From Anthoceros angustus (Eukaryota > Streptophyta > Anthocerotopsida > Anthocerotales > Anthocerotaceae), in contig MU008170.1 in the NCBI GenBank assembly GCA_010909165.1, positions 1,364,001 through 1,428,000 on the forward strand: a stretch of 64,000 nucleotides of DNA, read 5' to 3'. Within the stretch, counting starts at the first letter, position 1. Each line of letters starts with the position of its first letter. Below the pieces are notes generated by a model, which had not been told where the DNA came from, searched no databases, and worked only from the letters and a program-made list of their open reading frames with translations. The translations under genes and the position numbers were made by a program. Shown one piece after another: positions 35,574 to 46,767 of this stretch.

Positions 35574-36812
35574 ATGGCATCGTCCCATAGCCTGCTGATG
35601 CCGCTGCCGAATCTCGGCTCCCGAGCATCCTCCTCGACGGCGTGTTGGGGTGGCGTGGTCGTGAAGGCGAGGGGATTGAATGGTGATGGAGAGCTGAGGG
35701 CATGTTTCGGGAGCCTCCCCAGGAGGAGGCCGGAGTCGGCCCACCCGGCCCGGCTGCGGCTCGGAGTCGGATGCTCCGGGCTGTCCGCCATTTCCAACTC
35801 GCAGAGCTTCACCCGCTCGGCTCACGTCGTGCGGTTCCTGGCTCCACGGTATGGGTGTGTATCATGCTTGGCCGGGTTGGAACAATGCGGGCTCGGAATG
35901 CGGGGATTCATGTTGCAGCGTCTTGTGTTGGGTGCAGGCCGGTGGAGGGCGGGCAGGAGAAGGTGGTGAGGCTTGTGGTGGCGGCGATCTTGAACTTGTG
36001 AGTGCTGGGTTGTAAGCCTTTTGGGTGATGGAGGAGCGGGATGCATGTGATGGCGTCGTTTTGGTCGAAGTACTGATCTTGCTTGGTCTTGGGTTGGTGG
36101 TGGCAGCTTCAAGGCCGTCTGGGAGTTCCTGTTCAAGGGCCCGGCGTTGCTGCTGGCCAAGCAGCTAGAAAGTGAGTGTAGATGGGAAGGATTTGAGGAT
36201 TCCAGTGTCCTGTGGTCGAGTCTCGAGAGGTTCGTCATTTTTCTCACCCTGGCGGATTATCGATGGTGCAGGAAAGGTGGATAAGGCAACGGACGTGGTA
36301 GAGGATGCGGCTAATTTTGTGATCTCCTTGACCAAGGCTGGGAGAAAGGTGGCGGACACGGTGGAGGATGGGTTGGAGCAAGTGGAGAAGTTCGCTACGA
36401 AGGTGTGTGATTGTGAAGGATATGGTGACTTGTTTCTTCCATGCTTGAATTTGTGAAAGGAACATAGACGGGTAGGTAGGTAGGTACATTTTTACATGCT
36501 GCAGGTCTCGCAGCAGTATGGACTACAGTAGTTTGGAATCCTGATTTCCTACAGGTTGTGGAGGCGACGGAGAAGATTGACGACAAGATGGAGGATGCAG
36601 TAGACCTGCTAGAAAACGCTGGGGAGTTTGCGGCTGCGGAGGCAGCCAAGGAGGCGGTCGTGGCGGCTGCGTTGAAGGAAAAGACTGCCACAGTGCAGCA
36701 GAAGAGTGCAGAGCTTGCTGCCGCCACCATCGAGCTCAAGACGGCCAGCACTGAGCTTGTGCAAACGGTTGAATCGAGCACCAGCTCTGCGACTTCGACC
36801 AAAGGCTCGTGA
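35574..36812 (+). CDS. probable plastid-targeted amphipathic helical protein, unknown function
   Basis: Four exons, 35574-35848, 36107-36171, 36272-36402 and 36555-36812, have consistent phases and GT..AG borders, giving 242 residues. The first about 90 residues (MASSHSLLMPLPNLGSR and on) are Ser/Arg-rich with almost no acid, as in chloroplast transit peptides. The mature part starts FKAVWEFLFKGPALLLAKQL and continues as long heptad-like, charged amphipathic helices (KVDKATDVVEDAANFV, DTVEDGLEQVEKFATK, EKIDDKMEDAVDLLENA, then a run rich in Ala, Glu and Lys), resembling apolipoprotein- or LEA-like helices. I do not recognise the family. The plastid location is inferred from composition only. 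Confidence 0.75.
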
Positions 36813-39192
36813 CCATATGTCCGTGTGGAGCTGGAGCTCCTCTTCTGCCTACATCGTGTGGGAGGGGAGCCGTCGTCACCATCTCAGTTGCATGCATGTA
36901 CAGATTTAAGAACAGTGCTGTGATTCTAACTGTACTATACATACAGTAAGAAACAGTGGGTCGGGTTCCTGTAGACCTTCTGTTTGCAAATACAGATAAG
37001 GATCCCCGCAGTTGACGGGGGCCAACTGAATCAAACACAAATTGTGGGATGTTTCTTGCAGGCATCCGTCCAGCTAGGGTTCTCTTCTTCACAAGGAGAT
37101 CCTGAATGTCGCAGGGTTCCGGCGTGAGCCTGGCAATAATGGGTGCATGTAGGCCAGAGAAGGAGGTCCAAACCTCCGAACTTTACAAAACCCTCCTTCT
37201 TCCTGGTGCAGCATGTCTTGCAACATGCCATGTCTTCCCTTTCACTTTTTGGAGAAACAAGCTGCAGCTTTAGCCGGCTGATCACCTGACATGCTTGACT
37301 TGTTGGGAATTCATCCTCGAGCTACAAACCTCTGCCCTTCTGTCAACAGACGGCGTTGTGGGTTTGAGGAGTCGAAATTTTGCTGCGGAAAATCCTCACC
37401 AGCTCCATCAATATCGTAGTTCACCGTCTCATCCCAGTCGTTGTCACTCTGAAACCCCAAGTTCCGCCCCTCTTCCGCTCGATCACCATCAGCTGGAACA
37501 GCCAACCACAGCAAGCAAATTAGAACATCACAATGCTGCACCAGATGTGGTGAAAGATGCTACCCAGCCAGCGAGCTCAACCTAGAATCTTTACGTGTGG
37601 GCAATGGCTTGAACCCTGGATACCTCCACATACATACACAGCCCAAAAATCGTACTTAATTTGAAAAATTAATACAAGAAGATTTGTCTTCTATAGAATC
37701 CAAGAAAGAGTTCTAAGAAACAAACTCCAAACCGTGCTGCTAACACCTAAACTGAACACTTCAACTCTTTTCAACATGTTTGTCTATTAGTGCCATTTAT
37801 TGCATTGGAAAACTTTGGAAGATATCTCCTACATCGATGGAAATATCTTCTAAAATAATACGATATATTATACTAAATAAAAATTAATAAATCAATAAAA
37901 TTGAATAAAATTATAATGATTATCAAGCTCGTCAACCACCTTCAAGACTAAATGATGATGTAGCGCAAGTGTGGCTTTTATGATTCTTGCATATTCATTC
38001 AGGCATCCTAGAAATATGTGAAAAAACTTAAATACATGACATGATGACATTTTAAATTCCCAAGAACTATAGTGAACTTCTTTAAATGGTTGGATTTTCT
38101 TATTGAAAAATAGAAAATGAACCCCATTACATATGATTTTAAACTTACATTCAAAGTGGGTAGTAGAAGTTCCTTGCATATTATGTATCGTTCTGGTGGA
38201 AGCAATTTCAATAACCATCATAAGTAGCACTACTGCAATATAAGTGAGTCCAGTATGTTAAAATTGCTTACTATGGATATCTTTTTCCTAAATGCCTATA
38301 GAATTGGTGTTAAATGAACATTATTTTGATATCAAGGTTGTCCTTACATTTCATACTTAACTACGTTGCACTTCACTTCAAAGATTTGGTTTAATACTTA
38401 CTTGCTCTAATTGTAGACACAATGTGTGTACGAACCACCATAGGTGTGGCCATCTCAAATTAAAAAATAATGTTTGTAGCAACTTTCTTATTATTATCTA
38501 ATGAATTGCACATAAGTAAAAGCTTCTACACTTATTCAAACCAAATAGAAGTACCAATTATCAGACTAAGCCCAACACCCATTAAAATAAAACTCTTTTT
38601 TTATAACCTTTTTGTAAGAAAAAAATACACGTAGCAAATGGGATAGTTTTAATAACATATGTTTATAAATATGAAACTTAAGAACAAAATTTTCCAAAAT
38701 ATTTAGACTTTTATGGTTACTAGGCCTTGTAGCATGTTAAATGACTGACTCGCAACATAAAAACCTCCAAGAAGGCTCTCTTTTGTAATGTGTGATTTAA
38801 GCACCTCATCTAGATTTTTGTGGCATGATATCTTGTACCATTCATCCAAGTTTTTTTGGCGCAATTTCTCATACTCTTTACTTTGATTTTTTTTTTGATT
38901 TCTCGTATTCTTTATCCACATTTATTTTTTATGTGATTTCTTCTACCCTTTATCCAATTTTTTTTGGCGTGGTTTTTAATACCCAAATTCATCCCATCGA
39001 AAGGCTATTAGGGTTTGGGGGGTCAAAGTCCAGGATTGTCTTTGCTGTTCACACTAAAGCTACAACTAGAAGCTTTCTTTCAGCCCATAAAAGAGCATTG
39101 GCCAGTTTTGATATGTCACCATTGATTAGTACGCCACATTTTGATTCAATTACACCTGGGTTCCGGTAAGACGTGCTCCGATGATCTCGTGA
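36813..39192. other. intergenic, with exon-like scraps and an AT-rich island
   Basis: The first part is the 3' flank of the previous gene. Minus-strand frames at 37031..37285 and 37311..37541 look mildly protein-like: an acidic DNDWDETVNYDIDGAGE segment sits between a plausible acceptor and a plausible GTGAGG donor, but I found no start exon or family. From 37.6 to 39.0 kb the sequence is strongly AT-rich with no gene. At 38.79-38.99 kb there are degenerate repeats of about 40 bp containing tttttttggcg and tttatcca words. Confidence 0.35.
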
Positions 39193-39751
39193 TCAGCTTA
39201 TCCTTATCTCGTGGGTTCTTGGAATCAGCGTCTTCAAACTTGGGGAGCTGCCTCCACCTTGCCACCTCTTGATCCATGTCACGCTCCACTTGGATGTCCA
39301 AGTCTCCTTTCTCATATTGGACTTGATGGTTTCCCTCACAAGGAATTCCCTACGTGTTTCTACAATACTGCTTGGTGACGATAACGCCGTCCTCATCGAG
39401 TCCGGTCAATACGTACCAATGAAGACACGTATGGTACAAAGCTTTGCCTTCATTGGTCCATACGTGGCTTTTGAAGTGTAAGCCATTCAACTTCGAGATC
39501 GAGAGGAGATGGGCGCATCGCCCGAAATGCGAATTTACGCATGAGCATGGGAGATGGCCGATGGCTGGCAGCTTGGCAACAATGGCTCTGAACAGCAATT
39601 TGAGAGCGTCTGCCTGTGTGCTCCGTTTTGCAGGAAGGAGGTGGTTGGCAATTACCTCCCGACCTGGCGACCGCGCAGCGGCGCATGGGCAGCGCCTGCC
39701 GGAAGCAAAACCCCCGTCCTCTCCAGAAACCGATGAGGTGACCACTTCCAC
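39193..39751 (-). pseudogene. possible eroded coding sequence, unknown family
   Basis: Two adjacent minus-strand frames read like protein and seem to belong together with a frame change near 39355. The first ends HTCLHWYVLTGLDEDGVIV and TKQYCRNT; the second continues RREFLVRETIKSNMRKETW and stops before 39193. Composition (Trp, His, Cys and Arg spread evenly) is less random than in nearby frames. I recognise no domain, and no start exon was found. It overlaps the first exon proposed for the plus-strand gene at 39561, so at least one of the two calls is probably wrong. Confidence 0.3.
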
Positions 39752-40268
39752 GTCCTGGTCAATTCCAGTCCCTGTCTCAGCCTGCCACTGACAGGGCCAC
39801 GCTTGCGTGCAGGCAAAACAACAGAAAGGCGAGGAGGCAGCAGCTCAGATCCGCGAAGTGGAGAAGGAAAAGTCCCAGGTGAAGGGCGAGGTGGGCGGCA
39901 GAGAGGAAGGAGATGGGGAAGACACGGCGGCGGCAGCAGAGGAGAAGACAGCAATGGCAAGTCAAGAGAAAGGGAGGGGGACAGAGGAAGGGAAGGAGGA
40001 GGAAGAGCACGTGCAGCAGCGGTTTGTACTAGCAGAAGCCAAGGAGAGGCAGGGGAAGCTCTACAATTATGTGGTGTACCCTGGGCGGGAGAGGGATGTG
40101 GTGGAGAAGGTGGTGGACCTGAGCCAGGCAGTGTTCCCGCCGTGGCTGGAAGAGACCACGGACCAGGCCTTGCTGGGGGGCCTCCAGCTGTATGACATCA
40201 GGAGGGCAGGACTGGTTGCACCTGAGGACCTGCCCATCGCTGCCCTTCGCAGAGAGCGTATCCTGTGA
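39561..40268 (+). CDS. unknown protein with organelle-type N terminus and acidic linker
   Basis: Model of two exons, 39561-39737 and 39813-40268 (phase 0, donor GTGACC, acceptor cgtgcag), giving 210 residues. The N terminus (MAGSLATMALNSNLRAS) is basic and Ser/Ala-rich, compatible with an organelle signal. Next comes a Glu/Lys/Gly-rich low-complexity linker (about 60-120). The C-terminal part looks folded and is the best evidence for a real gene: RQGKLYNYVVYPGRERDVV, FPPWLEETTDQALLGGLQLY and DIRRAGLVAPEDLPIAALR. I do not recognise the family. Exon 2 is the better supported part; exon 1 overlaps a possible minus-strand coding remnant. Confidence 0.5.
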
Positions 40269-40593
40269 TGGGAGAAGAAGAGAAAGAAGAGATCATCAGG
40301 TGTCAGTACTCAACACACCTCGCTTGTTTGCTCACTTTGATGATCCAACATCATCCATTGTACATATCCAGCACCCTCCGTGCTCACCGGCAAGGGAGGA
40401 GGAAACGCTGAAACTGGTTAGCAACAGAAAGATTCCAAATTGAAAGAAGCTATCAATGCTAGCTAGCTTTGCTCCTTTATCTATCTAAATTGCAATGCAC
40501 TGCTCCCGTATGTTACCGTATCGGTGATCAAAACCATCCATCCAGGGCTGGAAAAAGAATGCACGCACTCTACTTATCTGCTGCCGTGGTGGG
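40269..40593. other. short convergent intergenic space
   Basis: About 325 bp between the stop codons of the unknown plus-strand gene and minus-strand MinD; it should hold both 3' UTRs. No other feature seen. Confidence 0.5.
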
Positions 40594-41568
40594 CTATCCC
40601 CCGATGAAGGGCAAGCCGAAGCCCTTCTTAGCCGGGCCCTCCTCCACCAGGACAGCCTTCATACTGTCTTGCTCCACCAGCCTCCATGCCGCCTGCTCCA
40701 GAGCCAGCCCTGCCAGAGTGGGGGGCTTCTTTAGGACCAAAGGATAGCCCCTGTTGGTGCTCTTGATCACCTCGGAATCCTCCGGGATGACCCCAAGCAG
40801 CGGCAACCCTAGCATCTCCTGCACGTCCAGCACGGACATCATGTCCTCCCCCTTGATCATATCGCTGCGCACCCGGTTCACCACCATCTTGATGTCCTTC
40901 ACACCATCGCACTCCAACAGGCCCGTCACCCTGTCCGCGTCCCTCAAGCTGGTGATGTCGGGAGTGGTGACCAGAATGGCTTCGTTAGCAGGGGTGATGG
41001 CGGTGATGAAGCCGGCGTCGATGCCTGCGGGGCAGTCAATGAGGATGAAGTCAGGGGTCCCGTCCGGCCGCTTCCTCAGCGCATCAACCAGCCATGTCAG
41101 GGCTTTGCCCCCGAATCCCAGAGGCATTTTGTACCGCGGCTTGTTGATGCACAGCAGCTCGAAGTTGCTCCATCGCTTGTCCCGGATAAGAGCCTGGTCC
41201 AGCCGGCACTCGCCGTTCAGCACCTCCATGGCCGTGTAGTTCACCCGATTCTCAAGCCCCAGCAGCAGGTCCAGGTTCCGAAGCCCTACGTCCGCATCGA
41301 TGGCCACCACCTTGAAGCTGAGCCTGGCCAGCGACATCCCGAGATTGGCCGTGGTCGTGGTCTTCCCCACTCCCCCCTTCCCGGACGTGATCACCACCAC
41401 CCGAGGCGCCGTCCCCGCAAACACAGGCTTCCGATTCCATTGCAACACTGCCACGGTCGTCACACCTGTTCTGCTGAGCCCCCTCTTCACAGCCCTCTCC
41501 TGCGGGCCGCAACACCTTCTCCTCAATCTTTCGCACCACCGCCTCCCCCCGCTTCTTTCTGCCAGCAT
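40594..41568 (-). CDS. MIND1: chloroplast division-site regulator MinD
   Basis: Membrane-associated ATPase that places the FtsZ ring in chloroplasts (Arabidopsis ARC11). It is a single exon of 324 residues, about the same size as Arabidopsis MinD1 (326). The first about 54 residues (from MLAERSGGRRW) are basic and lack the core fold, as expected of a transit peptide. Next come VVVITSGKGGVGKTTTTANL (deviant Walker A of the ParA/MinD class, residues 57-76), then AIDADVGLRNLDLLLG, FILIDCPAGID (Walker B region), TTPDITSLRDADR and GVIPEDSEVI. The ending AKKGFGLPFIGG follows a short amphipathic stretch. The upstream frame opens with GTG only and meets a stop, so the ATG at 41568 is the start. The intronless structure is usual for nuclear minD. 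Confidence 0.95.
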   Translation of the reverse strand: MLAERSGGRRWCERLRRRCCGPQERAVKRGLSRTGVTTVAVLQWNRKPVFAGTAPRVVVITSGKGGVGKTTTTANLGMSLARLSFKVVAIDADVGLRNLDLLLGLENRVNYTAMEVLNGECRLDQALIRDKRWSNFELLCINKPRYKMPLGFGGKALTWLVDALRKRPDGTPDFILIDCPAGIDAGFITAITPANEAILVTTPDITSLRDADRVTGLLECDGVKDIKMVVNRVRSDMIKGEDMMSVLDVQEMLGLPLLGVIPEDSEVIKSTNRGYPLVLKKPPTLAGLALEQAAWRLVEQDSMKAVLVEEGPAKKGFGLPFIGG

Positions 41569-42589
41569 CCCGTCACTCCAGTCTCCAGCCAAAACCCCTC
41601 CTGCTCTTCCATGCTCCACCTGCCCCCATCCTGCCACACCAATCCCTCCAGGTTAACCTCCATCCTTCCGGAAAACCTATCCAACATTCCATCCGGCCAC
41701 AAAGAAACACCACACCACACCATGTCCAAAACAAAGAAGCCTAGCCAAGACAGCAAAACCAGAGGTGAAAAAGAACACAACCTGCTGCCCTGTCCAGCGA
41801 GCTGCGGCAAGAAGAAACAGAAGATGAGAGTTGCAGCAGCCCGGAAGATGAGAGGCCCCCGGCAACCCACATTTCTCAGAGAAGGGGGCGGGCCGCATAA
41901 CAATGCAACCCTGGCCCGCTGGCTTTCAGCGCCAACCTGCCATGCTCCTGTGCACGGCCCTGAAATTCCCCCCGCACCTGAATCCCCGCATAAGACCAAA
42001 ACCTCAACACCTTCTTCGCATCATAGGAATTCCTAGACAAGACTGATCCGCAATGCCACTGCTGCCCTTCTTCTCCTTCTCCTTCTTTTTCTTCCTCTTC
42101 TTCTGCGCCTTCTCCTTCCCCTTCCCTTCCGCAGCAGCTGCCTTCCTTCCCTGCAATGCGCTGCCCTGGCCGCTGCCTGCGGAAAAAACGAACGCAAGCG
42201 GCTGGATTCTTTCACCTCGGCGACGGCCTCGGCCGAGAAATGAAAAGCTCCAGTTCAAAGGAGCGGGAGAAGGCGAAACTAACCCGACCCTGCCGTTGGT
42301 TAGATTTCAACCAGGGTTAACGGCGCATGGTGCTTATCTACAGACTCTCGTTCCCGTTCGGCGTTGTCTCTTTCTACGCGCCTTCCCATGGGCCATCGAG
42401 CTGCGGCCCGAATCATCAGCGACACATCGCGTTCTCTCTCGATGACTCTGACTGTGCTGACCACGACGATGAACGAGACCCAGGAGCGCACCAAAATCTT
42501 CGCCATCGTCTTGCTGGGCGGTTAGTTTCGGCAGGTGTGCTTCCAGGAAGCTGCTGGGCGTGTTGTTGTAAGGCCATGCTGCAGTGGGG
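41569..42589. promoter_or_regulatory. divergent region between MinD and IRE1
   Basis: About 1 kb with the two 5' leaders and promoters. It includes a pyrimidine-rich CTTCTTCTCC tract (42063-42130), typical of plant 5' regions. No TATA box or stress element could be assigned with confidence; I looked for a CCAAT-N9-CCACG ER-stress element and did not find one. Confidence 0.35.
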
Positions 42590-45500
42590 ATGGTGGCCTC
42601 TGCGCGCTTCTGGAGCTGGATCCGACCGACTATGGCTGCTGTGAGGCCGGGGCTCCGATGTCTGCTGCCCCTGCAATGTCTGATCCTGCTCATTCTCCTC
42701 TGGACGGGGCATGTGGGGAGCAATCGAATCGAAGACTGGGTTCCTGCCGGCCCCCATTGGTTTTCCCGGGCACCTGCTCCAGCACCGTGGGGCGGGGAAG
42801 ATCAATTCCAATTTCACGGAGATGGTATTGTAAGCAAGGTCGGCGCGGATGGTCATGTCTTATGGTCCTTCCCCGCCGGGCCCTTGGCTTCTTCTTGGTC
42901 TATTGCCGGTCTGGGTTGTGAGGAGGATTCAAATTGTGCTGCTCCTCCTTACGCCGACGCTAAAGAAATTGAGATGGTTGTGGAGGAAAACGATTATGAG
43001 GTTATCATTTTCTCGGAGAAGGATCAGAAGTTTACTGCACATGCCAAAGGAGGTGATGGAAAGGTGAGGAGCTGGAACTCTGTTATGGATCCTCTGGAGT
43101 TGAGCATTTCTTTTGACTGTTCTGATGCCCTGCTTTGGGTCTGTTCAAGTTTACTTTTGAGATGGTTGTCTGACTTGTGGGATCATTTGTGTGACTAGAA
43201 GTGCTCATGTTTGAGGTCCCTGAATTGTTGCAGGCATTGGCTACATTACGTGGTAAGGGCAGACAGTTGTTGCCGGAGGAGGTTTTATCACGCACTCCTC
43301 GCCACAATGGTGAAACACTTGTGAGTGGTTACCAGTCTTCAGTTATCTTTGTTGTGAATGGATCAACTGGTGGGCTGCTCAGAAAATTTGAGTCCAGTCC
43401 GTTTCAGCCCAAAGATGCCCTCTCAAACTTTGGAAACCTGGTAACGAGAGAGTGTGTGTCTACCAAGGATGATTCTGATAAGGAAATTGTCTATATTTCC
43501 AGGACAGACTATGCAATCGAGTGCAGAGATGGGATGACAGGGTTATTGCTGTGGCGTGTGTCTGTGGGACGTGTTACTTTTCTAAACGAGAATGTGTCTA
43601 GAGGGAGCAATCCTGCCACTGTCCAAATTCCTGTTCAGCAGGTTACTCCGCTTGGTGCTAATGAAGGTGCAAGGTCACAGGGTAAGCTCCGTAGTGCCAG
43701 TGATAATCCTGATTTCCCTCGGGCGTTGCCACCTGCACTCCCAACAGTACCTCCTATGTTACTTCGTATCTCTTCATTGCTACAGGGCATATTGGGTCTG
43801 TCTATTATTGGACTGGTTTCGGTTGCCGTCTATTGGTTTATGAATGTCCGAGCCCCAAAGCCTGGGGAAGACAAAGGAAATATTCCTTCAAATCCTTCAA
43901 AGAAGAAAAGGAAGAAAGCAGGACGCGACAAGGTTGAGATTTTAGGAAAGCAGGAGGAGGCAGTACAGAAGGTGCGTCCTCCCAGTTACTCACAGAAAGA
44001 TGGTGGTGACAGTGGGGTAGGGACTTCGGGCGATGAGTTGTCTTCGTCTCAGGAGAAGGTTATTGGTCATGGCAGCAAAGATGGTGGTGAAGCTGGAACT
44101 GGAACTTGGGTCGGTAAATTGTTGGTGACGGATAAGGTCATTGGTTATGGCAGCAATGGGACAAGAGTCCTTGAAGGCTATTTGCAGGATGGAAGGCTGG
44201 TTGCTGTCAAGAAAATGCTGGAACATCACTTTGAAGAAGCTGCGAAAGAAGTGGCTGCATTAATTGCGTCCGATGAACATCCTAACGTGGTTCGCTATTT
44301 TTTTCTGGAAAGGGATAGTTCTTTCGTCTATATAGCATTGGAACGCTGCAGCTGCAGTCTGCATGATCTCATCCTGCGGGCCAGAGGGAGGCCTGTGGAA
44401 GATAGGGAGAGACCGTTACCAGAGATTCATGTTCGGAATGAGGACTTGTGGATATCAGGGGATGAGCCATCAGAAAAGTTGATGAGGTTGTTGAGGTAAG
44501 TACCAAACCTATACTACCTGGTAAGCAACTTCAAGCAATGCGAGATGTGCAGCCTCTTTGCAACAATCTCAGACAAGTGAATTTGGGTTGTGTATGTGTA
44601 TGGGTGCAGGAATGTTGTTGCAGGGTTGATCCATCTTCACTCGAAAAATATTATCCACAGAGATTTGAAACCTCATAATGTTCTTGTGGCTATGTCGGGA
44701 GATCAAATGAAGGCAAAGCTTTGTGACATGGGCATTAGCAAACGCTTAGATCCAGACGCCACTTCTTTTGTTTCTCACACTGGTGAGCCGTCGAGACTTC
44801 GGAAGCTTTTTCTGTCCTTTGCCCCAGTAGAATGGATCCACTCTTTTTGCGTAGATTAACTGTCCGCCGTATTTTTTTGCATACACAGAAGGTGGTTCTG
44901 GTTCAATAGGGTGGCGAGCTCCAGAGCAACTCAGCCATGGTGAAAAGCAGGCGCCAAGTGTCGATATGTTCAGCTTTGGATGTTTGCTGTTCTTTTGCAT
45001 CACTGGAGGCGAGCATCCTTTCGGACCTCATATCCACAGGGAGTCGAACATATTGAAATCGGAATTTGACCTTTTTCCTGTGTCTAACCTGCCAGAGGCA
45101 GGCCATCTAATACGTTGTTTACTTGATAAAGACCCCAAGATCAGGTGTGAAGTGTGCCCCTTGCTTTTCTGGTTACTCCTGTGTTCTCTTCTTGTTCTGT
45201 TGCTCACGAGTGCATGTGCCTGCACTGCAGACTTGAAGCTAAAGAAGTGCTGGCCCATCCTTTTTTCTGGAATCCAGAGAAATGCCTGAATTTCCTCACC
45301 AATACCAGCGATAGATTTGAGCACGAGGACAGGGTGAAAGATTCTGAAATGCTAAAAGATCTCGAGGCTGTTGCTGCAAGTGCATTCAACAACCAATGGT
45401 CAGACAAAATCGATCCCGCTCTGCTATCCGACGCTGTGAAGTTCCGACAGTACAAATACAAAAGTGTGCGTGATTTGCTTCGACTCATCCGCAACAGATC

Positions 45501-45807
45501 TCATCACTACAATGAGTTGCCAATAGGAGTAAAGGTATGGCTTCAACTCTTTGTCTCTTTGTTACCTTGTGTCTGGTTGTTAATGCCTTTCTGTGCTCTT
45601 AGAGGTGATGAACTGACTTGAAGAATTCTGCACTGTCATACCTTGATGCAGGCTCTGCTGGAACCTTATCCAGACGGATATGTGAGATACTTCAAACGGA
45701 AGTTCCCAAATCTGCTTCTCGACGTGTACTTCGTTGTGAAGAAGCATTGCGAACAAGACGGACTCTTTCGAGATTTCTTCACATGCCCAAAAGAGTGGTT
45801 GTCTTAA
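42590..45807 (+). CDS. IRE1: ER stress sensor IRE1 (kinase/endoribonuclease)
   Basis: Transmembrane sensor of unfolded proteins; its cytosolic side trans-autophosphorylates and splices bZIP60-type mRNA. Six exons, 42590-43063, 43234-44495, 44610-44782, 44889-45144, 45231-45534 and 45652-45807, give 874 residues. A signal peptide (LLPLQCLILLILLW) is followed by a luminal domain to about 340 and a membrane helix at about 343-363 (GLSIIGLVSVAVYWF). The kinase (about 455-725) has VIGYGSNG, VAVKKML, HPNVVRYF, IIHRDLKPHNVL, a DMG in place of DFG (normal for plant IRE1) and GWRAPEQL. The C-terminal KEN RNase has SDAVKFRQYKYKSVRDLLR, IRNRSHHYNELP, PDGYVRYFKRKFPNLLLDVY and ends CPKEWLS. Translation could instead start at 42632 (MAAVRPG), which gives a more compact signal peptide. 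Confidence 0.95.
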
Positions 45808-46767
45808 ACGGTCCAGTGTGCAATACAAGAGCCTCGTCAGGGCCTTGCCGGGCAGGCAACCTGGGTGCGATCGCGCGGTGAACTGTGCGCCGCCGCGCGG
45901 TCTGGCGCGCGCGCCAATGTCTTTAGGTTTTGCGCACCACGCTTTCCGTGCATAACGTTTCCTTCAAGCAAACGTAGCGCCGAGGGTTTGTTTTTGCTGC
46001 CATCGCTGTCGACCCCAGCTCCTTCCGGTGATCTGTGGCCACGATCGGGAAGCTGGGAGGAAGGTGTGTTTGGCATCGCATCGCGTAGCGCCCACGGGTC
46101 GATACGCATCTCGCTTGCGGCTTGCAGTTCCAGCGTTGTAACGGTTGCGTCCGCGGTCGAGCTGTGGTTCGCATGGTTGTGAGCTTCGCACCGATCTGCT
46201 GCGGTGCATGAGCAGTTTGAAGAGTGAGCCAGGCAAGGAGCAGAGGAAGGAAGGGTGTGGAGCGCCGAGGGTGTCCGTCTGCATGCATTTGCGGGGCTGT
46301 TTTCGTTGAATGTAAGTTCGTAGGTCGGTCGAGGGCAGGTTGCGGCTTCCGGCAGCCGGGAAGAATCCCTGCTGTGGAAAGACACAAAGTTTTAGCGCTC
46401 TGGACACGCTGGCTTGCCGTTTCTGAGGTTCTTGTGCTGGCTCAAAGAACGTCTGTAGCAAGGACTGGAGGTGGTGTGTAATGCACGTGCTATGCCGGAG
46501 CCAGGGCTCTGTGCGCGGCGAGGAGGAACGGAAGGAGGGGAGAGCATCGGTTGCTCCCTCATCTTCTTCCCGCGGGGTGCTTTCTAAAGGAGAAAGAGTC
46601 TGTTAGGGTTTGGATATACCTGTCGGCTTGGCTCTGCTCTGCTTTGCTGAGCTAGGCACGATTCGGGGTTTGGACTCCGGTACAGGCTGGTAGGCGTCTG
46701 CGAGGTGTGATTACGTGTGGAGTCGTGTGCTAAATCTACTTTGGTGCTCGCAGAGTTGGCGGGAGCG
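45808..46767. other. IRE1 3' flank and Acinus 5' leader
   Basis: Contains a very GC- and CG-rich patch (about 45865-45920, cgcgcggtc, ggcgcgcgcgcc) and then the presumed leader of the Acinus-like gene. A good donor (gaatgtaagttcg at about 46307) hints at an intron in the 5' UTR. Long open frames on both strands here reflect GC content, not genes. Confidence 0.4.

Noticed and set aside
44727-44735. DMG instead of DFG in the IRE1 kinase as a sign of an inactive kinase
   Set aside because: Plant IRE1 proteins normally carry DMG at this place, and the other catalytic residues are present.
45837-46461. Long minus-strand open frames in the IRE1-Acinus gap
   Set aside because: Several frames are open at once over a CG-rich patch; none has a domain, a plausible start context or splice sites.
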